The notes under the pieces: generated by a model
Seen by the model: the letters and a program-made list of their open reading frames with translations, nothing else
Database searches by the model: none
What the model was told of the DNA's origin: nothing
Translations under genes and position numbers: made by a program
Shown here: positions 1 through 7,715 of the stretch, piece after piece
How positions within the stretch are numbered: position 1 is the first letter of the stretch
Layout of the letters: the number at the start of each line of letters is the position of its first letter
Assembly (NCBI RefSeq): GCF_026340305.1
Contig: NZ_JAPEPI010000002.1
Coordinates: forward strand, 2,108,001 to 2,172,000
DNA from: Streptomyces sp. NBC_01381
GTDB lineage: Bacteria > Actinomycetota > Actinomycetes > Streptomycetales > Streptomycetaceae
DNA: 64,000 nt
Reading direction: 5' to 3'

Positions 1-412
1 CGGCCGCGGCAAGGGCCTGGCCCAGCTCCGCCTCGGGCGCGCCGGGCGCCGCCACCGCCAGGTCGAGCATGCCGTCCCCCACGGGGAACACGGCCACGCC
101 TGCGGGACGCCGCCCGTCGGGCAGCTCGGTCCAGGTGCCCGCGCCGCGCCGGCTGCGGGCGAAGCCGCCCTCGCGCAGCAGGTCGTACGCCGCGGTGACG
201 GTGGCCCTGCTGACGCCCAGGGCCGTGGCGAGCTCGCGCTCGGCGGGCAGGCGGGTGCGCAGCGGGATGCGGCCGTCCAGGAGGAGGGTGCGGACACCGT
301 GGGCGAGCGCACGGTAGCCGGGGCGTTCCCCGGCCGTGCCGGTCACGAGCGCGGACAGCCGCCCGCTGCCCAGGCGCCGGTCCACATCGTGGATCCCTCG
401 TACGTCTGCCAT
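1..412 (-). CDS. MocR-type GntR/aminotransferase regulator (N-terminal part, cut by window edge)
   Basis: Only the first 137 codons are inside the window; the gene runs off the left edge. Residues about 25-95 form a GntR winged helix-turn-helix with the motif LPAERELATALGVSRATV, followed by AAYDLLREGGF. The linker then enters a segment (GDGMLDLAVAAPGAPE) typical of the start of the fold-type I aminotransferase domain in MocR regulators. These bind PLP and usually control a neighbouring or divergent gene. The ATG is preceded by GGGAGGTGG. The gene diverges from a universal stress protein across a perfect palindrome at 424-453, a likely operator. The effector and real target are not visible. 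Confidence 0.85.
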   Translation of the reverse strand, partial: MADVRGIHDVDRRLGSGRLSALVTGTAGERPGYRALAHGVRTLLLDGRIPLRTRLPAERELATALGVSRATVTAAYDLLREGGFARSRRGAGTWTELPDGRRPAGVAVFPVGDGMLDLAVAAPGAPEAELGQALAAA

Positions 413-423
413 GCCACCTCCCG

Positions 424-453
424 CTGATTGGCCCTGCTGGCCAGGCCAATCAG
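424..453. promoter_or_regulatory. Perfect 10-bp inverted repeat, probable MocR operator
   Basis: CTGATTGGCC (424-433) and its exact complement GGCCAATCAG (444-453) are separated by 10 bases, so the half-site centres are two helical turns apart. A further ATTGGCC half-site lies at 481-487, in the same orientation as the left arm. The site sits 12 bases upstream of the MocR-type start codon and about 65 bases before the stress-protein start, as expected for an autoregulator controlling a divergent gene. Binding is inferred. Confidence 0.6.
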
Positions 454-518
454 CGTACAGAATCGGGACCGGTACGCCGCATTGGCCTGGTGCGGCGGCT
501 GACGGGGAGGTGTGCGGC

Positions 519-1097
519 ATGGGAGCGCGGGTTGTGGTCGGGGTGAGCGGATCGCTGGCGAGCCTCGCGGCCCTGCGAGCGGCGGCGGGGGAGGCGCGGC
601 GCGCGGGGCGGGTGCTTGTGGCGGTGATCGCGTGGGAGCCGCCGGAGGGGGAGGGACTGTATGCCCGTCGCCCGGACCGGGCGTGGGCCCGCCACTGGGA
701 GGCCGAGGCGCGGGCGACCCTGGACCGGGCCTTCGAGGAGGCGTTCGGCGGGGCGCCGCGAGGAGTGACCGTCGAACGCCGGGTGGTGCGGGACCGGCCG
801 GGCCGCGTGCTGTGCGGCCTGGTGGAGCACGGCGACGATCTGCTCGTCCTGGGCACAAGACGCCGCTGGAGCAGAACAGGCCGCCACGTGCACGCGCACG
901 CGGGCTGCCCGGTGATGACGGTCCCGGGCCCGTCGGTACCGAAGCGCGCCCGCCGCACCCTGCGAAAGGCCCGCGCGGCGGACTTCTCGGCGCCGGCACC
1001 CTTCCCCGACGTATCCGGAACATCCACGCGCCGCGGAGCCCGGACGTTCCGCCCCCTGGACCCACGCCGCGACGGCCTCGACCACCGATCGGGCTGA
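519..1097 (+). CDS. Universal stress protein (UspA) family protein
   Basis: A 192-residue single-domain UspA-type protein with a tail. The N-terminus (VVVGVSGSLASLAALRAA) is the first beta strand and alpha helix of the fold. The distal LVLGTRRRW...GCPVMTVPG segment corresponds to the ATP-loop region, but the usual GxxGx9GS/T spacing is degenerate, so ATP binding is uncertain. The last 50 or so residues are Arg/Pro-rich and lie outside the fold; they may be a poorly conserved tail. The ATG at 519 is chosen because GGGGAGG precedes it; upstream in-frame codons have no ribosome site. The gene is divergent from the MocR-type regulator. Confidence 0.75.
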   Translation: MGARVVVGVSGSLASLAALRAAAGEARRAGRVLVAVIAWEPPEGEGLYARRPDRAWARHWEAEARATLDRAFEEAFGGAPRGVTVERRVVRDRPGRVLCGLVEHGDDLLVLGTRRRWSRTGRHVHAHAGCPVMTVPGPSVPKRARRTLRKARAADFSAPAPFPDVSGTSTRRGARTFRPLDPRRDGLDHRSG

Positions 1098-1119
1098 GAC
1101 CGGGGCCACCGCATCCCCG

Positions 1120-1770
1120 CTACGGGCGGCCCGCCGCCCTGATCAGGCCCCGGCCCGTCGCCACGGCGACCGCCGCCGTGCGGGAGTCGACGTTCAACTT
1201 CGCGTAGATGTGCACCAGATGCGATTTCACCGTCGCCTGGCTGAGGAACAGCTGCTTGCTGATCTGGTGGTTGGAGAGGCCGTCGCGGACCAGTCGCAGA
1301 ACCTCCAGTTCGCGCAGGCTCAGGGCCTCGCCCGGGGCCCGCATGCGGTCCATCAGGCGGTGCGCGATGGCGGGGGCCAGCGCCGACTGGCCCGCCGCGG
1401 CCGTGCGGACCGCGGCGGCGAGCTCCTCCGGTGGCGCGTCCTTGAGGAGGTAGCCCGCGGCGCCCGCCTCGACCGCCGCGAGGATGTCCGCGTCCGTGTC
1501 GTACGTGGTGAGGACCAGGACGCGGGGCGCGCCCGGCACCGCAGTGATCGCCGCGGTGGCCTGCGAGCCGTGCATGCCGGTGCCGAACTGGAGGTCCATC
1601 AGGACGACGTCGTACTCGCCGGTGGCGGACAGGGAGACGGCCTGCTCGGCCGTCGGCGCCTCCGCCACGACGGCGAAGTCCGGTTCCGTGTCGAGGACCG
1701 CGCGCAGCCCGGCACGGACCACGGGGTGGTCGTCGGCGAGCAGCAGTCTGATGGGGGCCGAGGACGTCAC
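1120..1770 (-). CDS. NarL/FixJ-family response regulator
   Basis: A 216-residue response regulator. The receiver domain covers residues 7-122, with acidic pair Asp13-Asp14, phospho-acceptor Asp59 (VVLMDL) and the switch Lys110 (YLLKDAPPEE). A LuxR-type helix-turn-helix spans about 150-207 (LSLRELEVLRLVRDG, then ATVKSHLVHIYAKL). It starts with GTG inside the stop codon of the upstream histidine kinase (GTGA overlap), so the two are translationally coupled. The pair faces an ABC exporter operon at 3174-4999 that it probably controls, as is common for this family next to FtsX/MacB-type exporters. Confidence 0.93.
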   Translation of the reverse strand: MTSSAPIRLLLADDHPVVRAGLRAVLDTEPDFAVVAEAPTAEQAVSLSATGEYDVVLMDLQFGTGMHGSQATAAITAVPGAPRVLVLTTYDTDADILAAVEAGAAGYLLKDAPPEELAAAVRTAAAGQSALAPAIAHRLMDRMRAPGEALSLRELEVLRLVRDGLSNHQISKQLFLSQATVKSHLVHIYAKLNVDSRTAAVAVATGRGLIRAAGRP

Positions 1771-2969
1771 AGCGCGGCCTCCATCGCAGCGGGTGCGGGC
1801 GCCGGCAGAGGGAGTGTGACCGCCACCGCCGTGCCCTGGCCCGGTGACGACTCCACGCTCAGCGTTCCGCCGAGCGACCGTGCCCGGGACCGCATCGCGG
1901 GCAGTCCGAATCCGCCGTCGCCGCGCGGCGCGGACGCCGGGTCGAAGCCCCGTCCGTCGTCCACCACGTCCAGGGACACCGACGTGTCCATGAAGCTGAG
2001 GGTGATCTCGGCGCGGTCCGCCTCCGCGTGCCGGACGGTGTTCGCGAGGGCGGACTGGGCGGTGCGCAGGAGGGCCACCTCGTAGGGGGTGGGGAGTTCG
2101 GTGGGCGTGCCGCTGACCGTGAACTGGACCTTGGTGCCGTGCGACGTCGTCGAGAGCCGCTCCAGGGCCGCGGCCAGCGAGCCGTGCTCCAGGTCCGGCG
2201 GGCTCAGCGCGCGCACGAAACGGCGTGCCTCCGCGAGGTTGTCCTGCGCGGCGGTGCGGGCCTGCTCGATGTGCGGGGCGGCGGGGGAGCCGGCAGGCAG
2301 CGCGCGTTGCGCGGCGCGCAGCAGGAGCTGGATGGAGGACAGGCCCTGGGCGAGGGTGTCGTGGATCTCGCGGGCAAGGCGCTCACGCTCGGCGAGGGTG
2401 CCCGCGGTGCGCTCCGCGGCGGCGAGTTCGGCCCGCGTCGCCATCAGCTCGTCGATCAGCTCGCGGCGGCGCTCGCTCTCCCGGTACAGCGCCTGGTACC
2501 CGAGGACGGTGGCGACCGCGACGGCGGCGCCGAGCGGCGGCCCGATGAAGATGCCCGGCGAGACGGGAGAGGCGGGCGAGCTGTGGAGGAGATAGCTGGC
2601 GATGGCGGCCGCGGCGGTCAGCGCGACGGCGGGCAGCGCCCAGCGGACCGGCAGGAGATGGAGCAGCAGGAAGTAGAGCGGGAACGCGGCCCACAGCCCG
2701 TCCGGGGACAGGGCGAGCAGCACCACCCAGCAGACGCCGAGCGCCGCGAGCCACACCGCGGCCGCACGCCGTGAGCGCGCCACGGCCGGGCTGAGCGTGC
2801 CCGCCGCGTACACGGCGCCCATGGCGAGGACGGCCCCCACGACGGCACCGCCGCGCGGCGCCCCGTCGGCGACGGCCCGCACCGCGGGCAGCGCGAGCAG
2901 TCCGGCGAGCAGCGCGTGCAGACAGAGCCGCAGGACGAGCGCGACGGGCGTGCGCTGAACGGCGTTCAT
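1767..2969 (-). CDS. DesK-type sensor histidine kinase
   Basis: A 400-residue kinase. An N-terminal part of about 165 residues contains five or six hydrophobic membrane helices with no sizeable extracellular sensor domain, suggesting it senses the membrane or its ABC partner. A HisKA_3 dimerisation domain follows, with the phosphorylated His203 in REIHDTLAQ. The C-terminal HATPase has the N-box region and DDGRGFDP. The start ATG at 2969 is preceded by GGGAGGTGACC; a longer in-frame reading to 3080 runs through proline-rich non-coding sequence and is not used. It overlaps the response regulator by four bases. Confidence 0.92.
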   Translation of the reverse strand: MNAVQRTPVALVLRLCLHALLAGLLALPAVRAVADGAPRGGAVVGAVLAMGAVYAAGTLSPAVARSRRAAAVWLAALGVCWVVLLALSPDGLWAAFPLYFLLLHLLPVRWALPAVALTAAAAIASYLLHSSPASPVSPGIFIGPPLGAAVAVATVLGYQALYRESERRRELIDELMATRAELAAAERTAGTLAERERLAREIHDTLAQGLSSIQLLLRAAQRALPAGSPAAPHIEQARTAAQDNLAEARRFVRALSPPDLEHGSLAAALERLSTTSHGTKVQFTVSGTPTELPTPYEVALLRTAQSALANTVRHAEADRAEITLSFMDTSVSLDVVDDGRGFDPASAPRGDGGFGLPAMRSRARSLGGTLSVESSPGQGTAVAVTLPLPAPAPAAMEAAL

Positions 2970-3173
2970 GGTCACCTCCCGCGGGGTGCGGTGGTCGGGA
3001 GGCCGAGGGCCTGCGGTGGGGGGCCTGGGGCTGGACAGAGCCCTGTCCAGCGTAGGCGGACGCCCGTCCTTTCCCGTCAACCGAAAGTTGGAAAGCGGGC
3101 TCCCTCCTTCGATTCGGGTGAAGCGTGCTGTGGCGCGATGCCCGGTGCGGCCCCGCGGCCGCAGGGTTGAGGC

Positions 3174-4253
3174 ATGTTCGTCGCATGGAGAGACCTGCGG
3201 TTCGCCAAGGGGCGGTTCGCCCTGATGGGAGCCGTCGTCGTGCTCATCACTCTGCTCGTGGGGCTGCTTTCCGGGCTCACCGCCGGGCTCGCCAAGGAGA
3301 ACACCTCCGCCATCACCGGCCTCCCCGCCGACCGGATCGCCTTCGCCGCGCCACCGGGCGGCCAGTCCGTCTCCTTCACCCAGTCACAGGTGGAGCAGCG
3401 CGCCTGGGAGACCTGGGCGGCCCGGCCCGGCGTACGGTCCGCCGAGCCGATCGGCATCAGCACGCTCAACGCCACCGCCGGTGACCGCTCGGCCGCCGTG
3501 TCCGCGTTCGGTGTCGGGCCCGACTCCGGGATCGCGCCGGACGGCCTCGCACCCGGGCAGGTCGTGCTCTCCCACAAGGCGGCAGCCGACCTCGGCGTCG
3601 GCCCCGGCGACGACGTACGCATCGGCGCGGTGAAGGAGCGCGTCGCGCGGGTCGCGTCGGACGCCTCGTACAGCCATACGCCCGTCGTGTGGACCCCGCT
3701 CGACGACTGGCAGGCGCTCGGCCACCGGGGTACGTCGATGGACGAGCAGGCCACGGTCATCGCGCTGCGCACCGACGGCGGTGCCGACATCGCCGCCGGG
3801 GACAAGGCGGCGGGCACGGAGAGCAGGACCCTCGACGGTGCGCTCACCGCGATCGGCTCCTACCAGGCGGAGAACGGTTCACTGCAGCTGATGCGCGGCT
3901 TCCTCTTCGTCATCTCCGCGCTGGTGATAGGGGCGTTCTTCACCGTGTGGACCATCCAGCGCGCCGGCGACATCGCGGTCCTGAAGGCGCTCGGCGCGTC
4001 CACGCCCTCTCTGCTGCGGGACGCGCTCGGGCAGGCGGTGCTGATGCTCGCCGTCGGGACGGCACTGGGTACGGGGATCGCCGCGGCCGTCGGTTCTGTG
4101 ATCAGCGGCGGTGACGTCCCCTTCGTACTCGATCCGCCGACCGTCCTGTGGCCCGCCGCCGTACTGATCGCCCTCGGGGCGCTCGGCGCGGGCCTGTCCG
4201 TCCGGCGGATCACCGCCGTCGATCCGCTGACCGCGCTGGGGAGTGCCCGATGA
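3174..4253 (+). CDS. FtsX/MacB-type ABC transporter permease
   Basis: A 359-residue permease with one N-terminal transmembrane helix (about residues 12-36), a large extracytoplasmic domain (about 40-240) and three C-terminal helices (about 247-268, 290-315, 328-350). This is the classic layout of the MacB/FtsX permease fold, which couples cytoplasmic ATP hydrolysis to mechanical work on periplasmic or extracellular substrates rather than to a membrane channel. The stop overlaps the start of the ATPase gene (ATGA at 4250). It diverges from a two-component pair that is the probable regulator. The likely role is antibiotic or peptide resistance, or lipid release; the substrate is unknown. Confidence 0.88.
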   Translation: MFVAWRDLRFAKGRFALMGAVVVLITLLVGLLSGLTAGLAKENTSAITGLPADRIAFAAPPGGQSVSFTQSQVEQRAWETWAARPGVRSAEPIGISTLNATAGDRSAAVSAFGVGPDSGIAPDGLAPGQVVLSHKAAADLGVGPGDDVRIGAVKERVARVASDASYSHTPVVWTPLDDWQALGHRGTSMDEQATVIALRTDGGADIAAGDKAAGTESRTLDGALTAIGSYQAENGSLQLMRGFLFVISALVIGAFFTVWTIQRAGDIAVLKALGASTPSLLRDALGQAVLMLAVGTALGTGIAAAVGSVISGGDVPFVLDPPTVLWPAAVLIALGALGAGLSVRRITAVDPLTALGSAR

Positions 4254-4999
4254 GTCCGACCGGTCTGACCCTCGAAGACATCACGCTGACGTATCCGGAC
4301 GGGGAGGGGCGTCTCACCGCCCTCGACGGCGTCGGCATCGACGTCCCCGCGGGAACGCTGACGGCGGTCGTCGGGCCCTCGGGCTCCGGGAAGTCCAGCC
4401 TGCTCGCGGTGGCGGCGACGCTGGTGACGCCCGACCGGGGGCGGGTCGTGGTCGACGGTAGGGAGACAGGCGCGCTGTCCCGCGCCGAGCGGGCGGAGCT
4501 GCGGCGCGTGCGCATGGGCATCGTCTTCCAGCAGCCGAACCTGCTTGCGTCGCTGACGGCGCTTGAGCAGCTGCAGCTGATGACGCGTCTGGGCGGGCGT
4601 GGTCGCCGCCGGACGGCGGAAGTGCGGGAGCGGGCCCGGGAGTTGCTGTCGGAGGTGGGGCTTGCCGACCTCGCGCATCGCCGGCCGCATCAGCTGTCCG
4701 GCGGTCAGCGGCAGCGGGTCGGCATCGCGCGGGCGCTGATGAATGCGCCTGCGGTGCTGTTGGTCGATGAGCCGACCAGCGCGTTGGACCATGAGCGGGG
4801 GGCCGCGGTGATGGATCTGCTGGGGAGGCTCACGCGGGAGCGGGGGACGGCGACGGTGCTCGTCACGCACGACCGTGCGCGGTTGGCTGTCGCCGACAGG
4901 GTGGTGGAGATGGTGGACGGGAGGCTGGGGGCTAGGGCGGCGGGTCTCTCCCCAACCCCGCCCCTTCCCGGCTGTGACATTTGCGGCTCCGCCGCGTGA
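4250..4999 (+). CDS. ABC transporter ATP-binding protein (MacB/LolD type)
   Basis: A 249-residue ATPase with Walker A GPSGSGKSS, Q-loop VFQQPNLLASLT, signature LSGGQRQRVGIARAL, Walker B VLLVDEPTSALD and the switch His in LVTHDRAR. Length and motif spacing fit the LolD/MacB subfamily that pairs with FtsX-type permeases. The ATG at 4250 lies in the stop of the permease gene, so translation is coupled. The last residues (GCDICGSAA) are encoded by a repeated intergenic element also present at 10556-10584, so the natural C-terminus has probably been extended by repeat sequence. Confidence 0.92.
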   Translation: MSPTGLTLEDITLTYPDGEGRLTALDGVGIDVPAGTLTAVVGPSGSGKSSLLAVAATLVTPDRGRVVVDGRETGALSRAERAELRRVRMGIVFQQPNLLASLTALEQLQLMTRLGGRGRRRTAEVRERARELLSEVGLADLAHRRPHQLSGGQRQRVGIARALMNAPAVLLVDEPTSALDHERGAAVMDLLGRLTRERGTATVLVTHDRARLAVADRVVEMVDGRLGARAAGLSPTPPLPGCDICGSAA

Positions 5000-5147
5000 G
5001 GGGGCAAGCCCCCGGACCCCCGGGTGGGCACCCGGGGGTGAACCGGGGCTCCGCCCCGGACCTCGGTCCTCAAACCGTCGGAGGAATCTGATCCGCGGGC
5101 CGTCCGTGGCTGGTCGCGCAGTTCCCCGCGCCCCTTGCGGGGCGCGG
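5000..5147. terminator. Stacked hairpins between convergent genes, including a genus-typical repeat
   Basis: Four inverted repeats follow one another: GGGGGC/GCCCCC (5000-5013), CCCCCGGGTG/CACCCGGGGG (5017-5038), CCGGGGC/GCCCCGG (5043-5059) and CCGCGCCCC/GGGGCGCGG (5126-5147). The last belongs to the repeat GGCTGGTCGCGCAGTTCCCC..., seen again at 24569-24607. The block separates the exporter operon from the convergent IclR gene and should stop transcription from both sides. Confidence 0.6.
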
Positions 5148-5158
5148 TACCGCGACAG

Positions 5159-5974
5159 TTACGCCGCCGGGCCCGAGCTCGCCAAGGCCGCGGACAGTTC
5201 CACCGCCACCTCCTGGAGGACCGGGACGATCTTGTCCACGGCTGCCTCCGTCACGCGGCCCGCCGGGCCGGAGATCGAAATGGCCGCCGATGTGGGGGAG
5301 TTGGGCACCGACACCGCCAGGCAGCGCACCCCGATCTCCTGTTCGTTGTCGTCGACCGCGTACCCCGCCCTGCGGACCTCCTCCAGCGCGTCCAGGAAGC
5401 CGTCGGGCGTGGTGATCGTCTTCTCCGTCGCGGCCGGCATGCCGGTGCGGGCGAGCAGGGCCCGCACCTCCTCCGGCGGGGTGTGCGCGAGGAGGGCCTT
5501 GCCCACGCCCGTGGAGTGGGGCAGGACCCGACGGCCCACCTCGGTGAACATCCGCATGGAGTGCTTGGACGGCACCTGCGCGACGTACACGATCTCGTCC
5601 CCGTCGAGCAGCGCCATGTTCGCCGTCTCGCCGGTCTCCTCGACCAGGCGGGCGAGGTAGGGCCGCGCCCAGGTGCCGAGGAGGCGCGAGGCCGATTCGC
5701 CGAGGCGGATCAGCCGCGGGCCGAGCGAGTAGCGGCGGTTGGGCTGCTGACGTACGTAGCCGCAGGCGACGAGCGTGCGCATCAGGCGGTGGATCGTGGG
5801 CAGCGGGAGGCCGCTGCTGGCGGAGAGCTCGCTGAGACCGACCTCGCCACCCGCGTCCGCCATCCGTTCGAGCAGGTCGAAGGCGCGCTCAAGGGACTGA
5901 ACACCACCGCTGGCAGCGGGCGGCTTGGAGGCAGCGACTTCGGTGGAGGCGTCGCTTGCGCTTGACGTCGGCAC
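5159..5974 (-). CDS. allR: IclR-family regulator of allantoin metabolism, AllR
   Basis: A 271-residue IclR regulator: winged helix-turn-helix at residues 24-85 (VGLSELSASSGLPLPTIHRL), then the GAF-like IclR effector domain (about 100-260) with the conserved stretches VGRRVLPHSTGVGKALLA and AAISISGPAGRVTE. Context assigns it: it diverges from allantoinase and allantoicase, the order known for AllR in Streptomyces coelicolor, where allantoin-pathway intermediates relieve repression. The GTG at 5974 is preceded by GAAAGG. IclR-like palindromes occur in the divergent region (6158-6174, 6248-6262). Confidence 0.88.
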   Translation of the reverse strand: MPTSSASDASTEVAASKPPAASGGVQSLERAFDLLERMADAGGEVGLSELSASSGLPLPTIHRLMRTLVACGYVRQQPNRRYSLGPRLIRLGESASRLLGTWARPYLARLVEETGETANMALLDGDEIVYVAQVPSKHSMRMFTEVGRRVLPHSTGVGKALLAHTPPEEVRALLARTGMPAATEKTITTPDGFLDALEEVRRAGYAVDDNEQEIGVRCLAVSVPNSPTSAAISISGPAGRVTEAAVDKIVPVLQEVAVELSAALASSGPAA

Positions 5975-6366
5975 GGCGCGGTCCTTTCGGGGCTGACGGG
6001 CAAGGCAGCAGCCTACCGGGCGGTTCTTCGCGGGGTCCTGTGATCGCCAAGGCGTCTTGGCCGGTCAGGGGCCCTTTGTCCGCTTCTCCGCAGGAGCGGC
6101 CGGTGATCGCTCGGCGGTCCGGTTGTGCGTAGCTACGTTCTCTCTTTCGGAATCCTATTTCCACTTTGTGGAAACGTCCAGGGTGTTCCAGGTGACCTCT
6201 TGACGGGTCAGGGGTGGACATGAAGACTGATTCAACAGAACGTTGAATTCCGTTTAGCGGAACCGAAAGGTCTGTGTAGCGGAAGAGAACGGACGACGAA
6301 GATGGGCAAAAGACAGGCAAACGTCGGCAAACGGCGACGGACAACAGCTAAGAGAGGGCGTTGAGG
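5975..6366. promoter_or_regulatory. Divergent allR-allB control region with IclR-like palindromes
   Basis: This gene-free stretch is less GC-rich than its neighbours. It holds a perfect palindrome TTTCCAC-TTT-GTGGAAA (6158-6174) and a second, TTCCG-TTTAG-CGGAA (6248-6262), plus a half-site GTAGCGGAA at 6276-6284. The shape, TTCC/GGAA arms around a short AT-rich centre, is that of IclR-family operators, and two sites about 90 bases apart suggest cooperative repression. Binding by the adjacent regulator is inferred. No convincing small gene was seen. Confidence 0.65.
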
Positions 6367-7710
6367 GTGGACGTTGAACTGGTGCTGCGCTCGACTCGCG
6401 TCATCACCCCGGAGGGAACCCGCGCCGCGTCGGTGGCGGTCTCCGGCGGGAAGATCACGGCCGTGCTCGCGCACGACGCCGACGTACCGGACGGTGCCCG
6501 GCTCGAAGACTTCGGGGACGACGTCCTGCTTCCCGGCCTCGTGGACACGCACGTCCATGTGAACGACCCGGGCCGCACGGAGTGGGAGGGGTTCTGGACC
6601 GCGACGCGCGCCGCGGCCGCCGGCGGCATCACCACCCTCGTCGACATGCCGCTCAACTCCCTGCCGCCGACCACCACGGCCGACAACCTGCGCACGAAGC
6701 AGGACGTCGCCCGCACCAAGGCGCACATCGACGTCGGCTTCTGGGGCGGCGCCCTGCCCGACAACGTCCGGGACCTCAAGCCCCTGCACGACGCCGGCGT
6801 CTACGGCTTCAAGTGCTTCCTCTCGCCCTCGGGCGTGGACGAGTTCCCGCACCTGAACCAGGACCAGCTCGCCGCCTCCATGGCCGAGATCGCCGGCTTG
6901 GGTGCTGATGGGGGCCTGCTGATCGTGCACGCCGAGGACCCGCACGAGCTGGACGCCGCCCCGCACAAGAGCGGCCCGAAGTACACGGACTACCTGGACA
7001 CCCGGCCGCGCGTCTCCGAGGACGTCGCGATCGAGGGCCTCATCGCCCAGGCCAAGCGGCTCGGCGCCCGTATCCACGTACTGCACCTGTCGTCGTCCGA
7101 CGCACTGCCGCTGATCGCCGCCGCCAAGCGCGAGGGCGTCAAGCTCACCGTCGAGACCTGCCCGCACTACCTCACGCTCACCGCGGAGGAAGTCCCGGAC
7201 GGGGCAAGCGAGTTCAAGTGCTGCCCGCCCATCCGCGAGGCCGCCAACCAGGACCTGCTCTGGGCCGCGCTCGCCGACGGCACCATCGACTGCATCGTGA
7301 CGGACCACTCCCCGTCCACCGCTGACCTCAAGACCGACGACTTCGCGACCGCGTGGGGCGGCATCTCCGGGCTCCAGCTCAGCCTCCCCGCCATCTGGAC
7401 CGAGGCCCGCAAGCGCGGCCACAGCCTCGAGGACGTGGTGCGCTGGATGTCGACGCGCACCTCCGAACTGGTCGGACTCGACCAGAAGGGCGCCATCGAG
7501 GCCGGCCGCGACGCCGACTTCGCGGTCCTCGCGCCCGACGAGACCTTCACCGTGGACCCCGCGGAGCTGCAGCACCGGAACCGAGTCACGGCGTACGCGG
7601 GCAAGACCCTCAGCGGCGTCGTGAAGTCCACCTGGCTGCGCGGCGAACGCATCCTGCACGGCGGCGAGTTCAGCGAACCCGCAGGCCGACTTCTGGAAAG
7701 GAACAACTGA
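6367..7710 (+). CDS. allB: Allantoinase
   Basis: A 447-residue amidohydrolase that opens allantoin to allantoate in purine-nitrogen salvage (EC 3.5.2.5). The metal site is complete: His62 and His64 (THVHVNDPGR), Lys149 that becomes carboxylated (GFKCFLSPSG), His188 (IVHAEDP), His240 (HVLHLSSSD) and Asp313 (CIVTDHSPS). The GTG at 6367 is preferred over TTG at 6361 because GAGAGGG lies eight bases before it. The gene is followed after five bases by allantoicase and is divergent from allR; the upstream palindromes suggest AllR repression. Confidence 0.95.
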   Translation: MDVELVLRSTRVITPEGTRAASVAVSGGKITAVLAHDADVPDGARLEDFGDDVLLPGLVDTHVHVNDPGRTEWEGFWTATRAAAAGGITTLVDMPLNSLPPTTTADNLRTKQDVARTKAHIDVGFWGGALPDNVRDLKPLHDAGVYGFKCFLSPSGVDEFPHLNQDQLAASMAEIAGLGADGGLLIVHAEDPHELDAAPHKSGPKYTDYLDTRPRVSEDVAIEGLIAQAKRLGARIHVLHLSSSDALPLIAAAKREGVKLTVETCPHYLTLTAEEVPDGASEFKCCPPIREAANQDLLWAALADGTIDCIVTDHSPSTADLKTDDFATAWGGISGLQLSLPAIWTEARKRGHSLEDVVRWMSTRTSELVGLDQKGAIEAGRDADFAVLAPDETFTVDPAELQHRNRVTAYAGKTLSGVVKSTWLRGERILHGGEFSEPAGRLLERNN

Positions 7711-7715
7711 TCACC

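Noticed and set aside
336..1207. Several long overlapping frames on both strands in the first kilobase
   Set aside because: They are Pro/Arg/Gly-rich, lack ribosome sites and domains, and shadow the MocR-type and universal stress protein genes.
1210..2774. Long plus-strand frames opposite the two-component genes
   Set aside because: Antisense frames kept open by high GC third positions; no family features.
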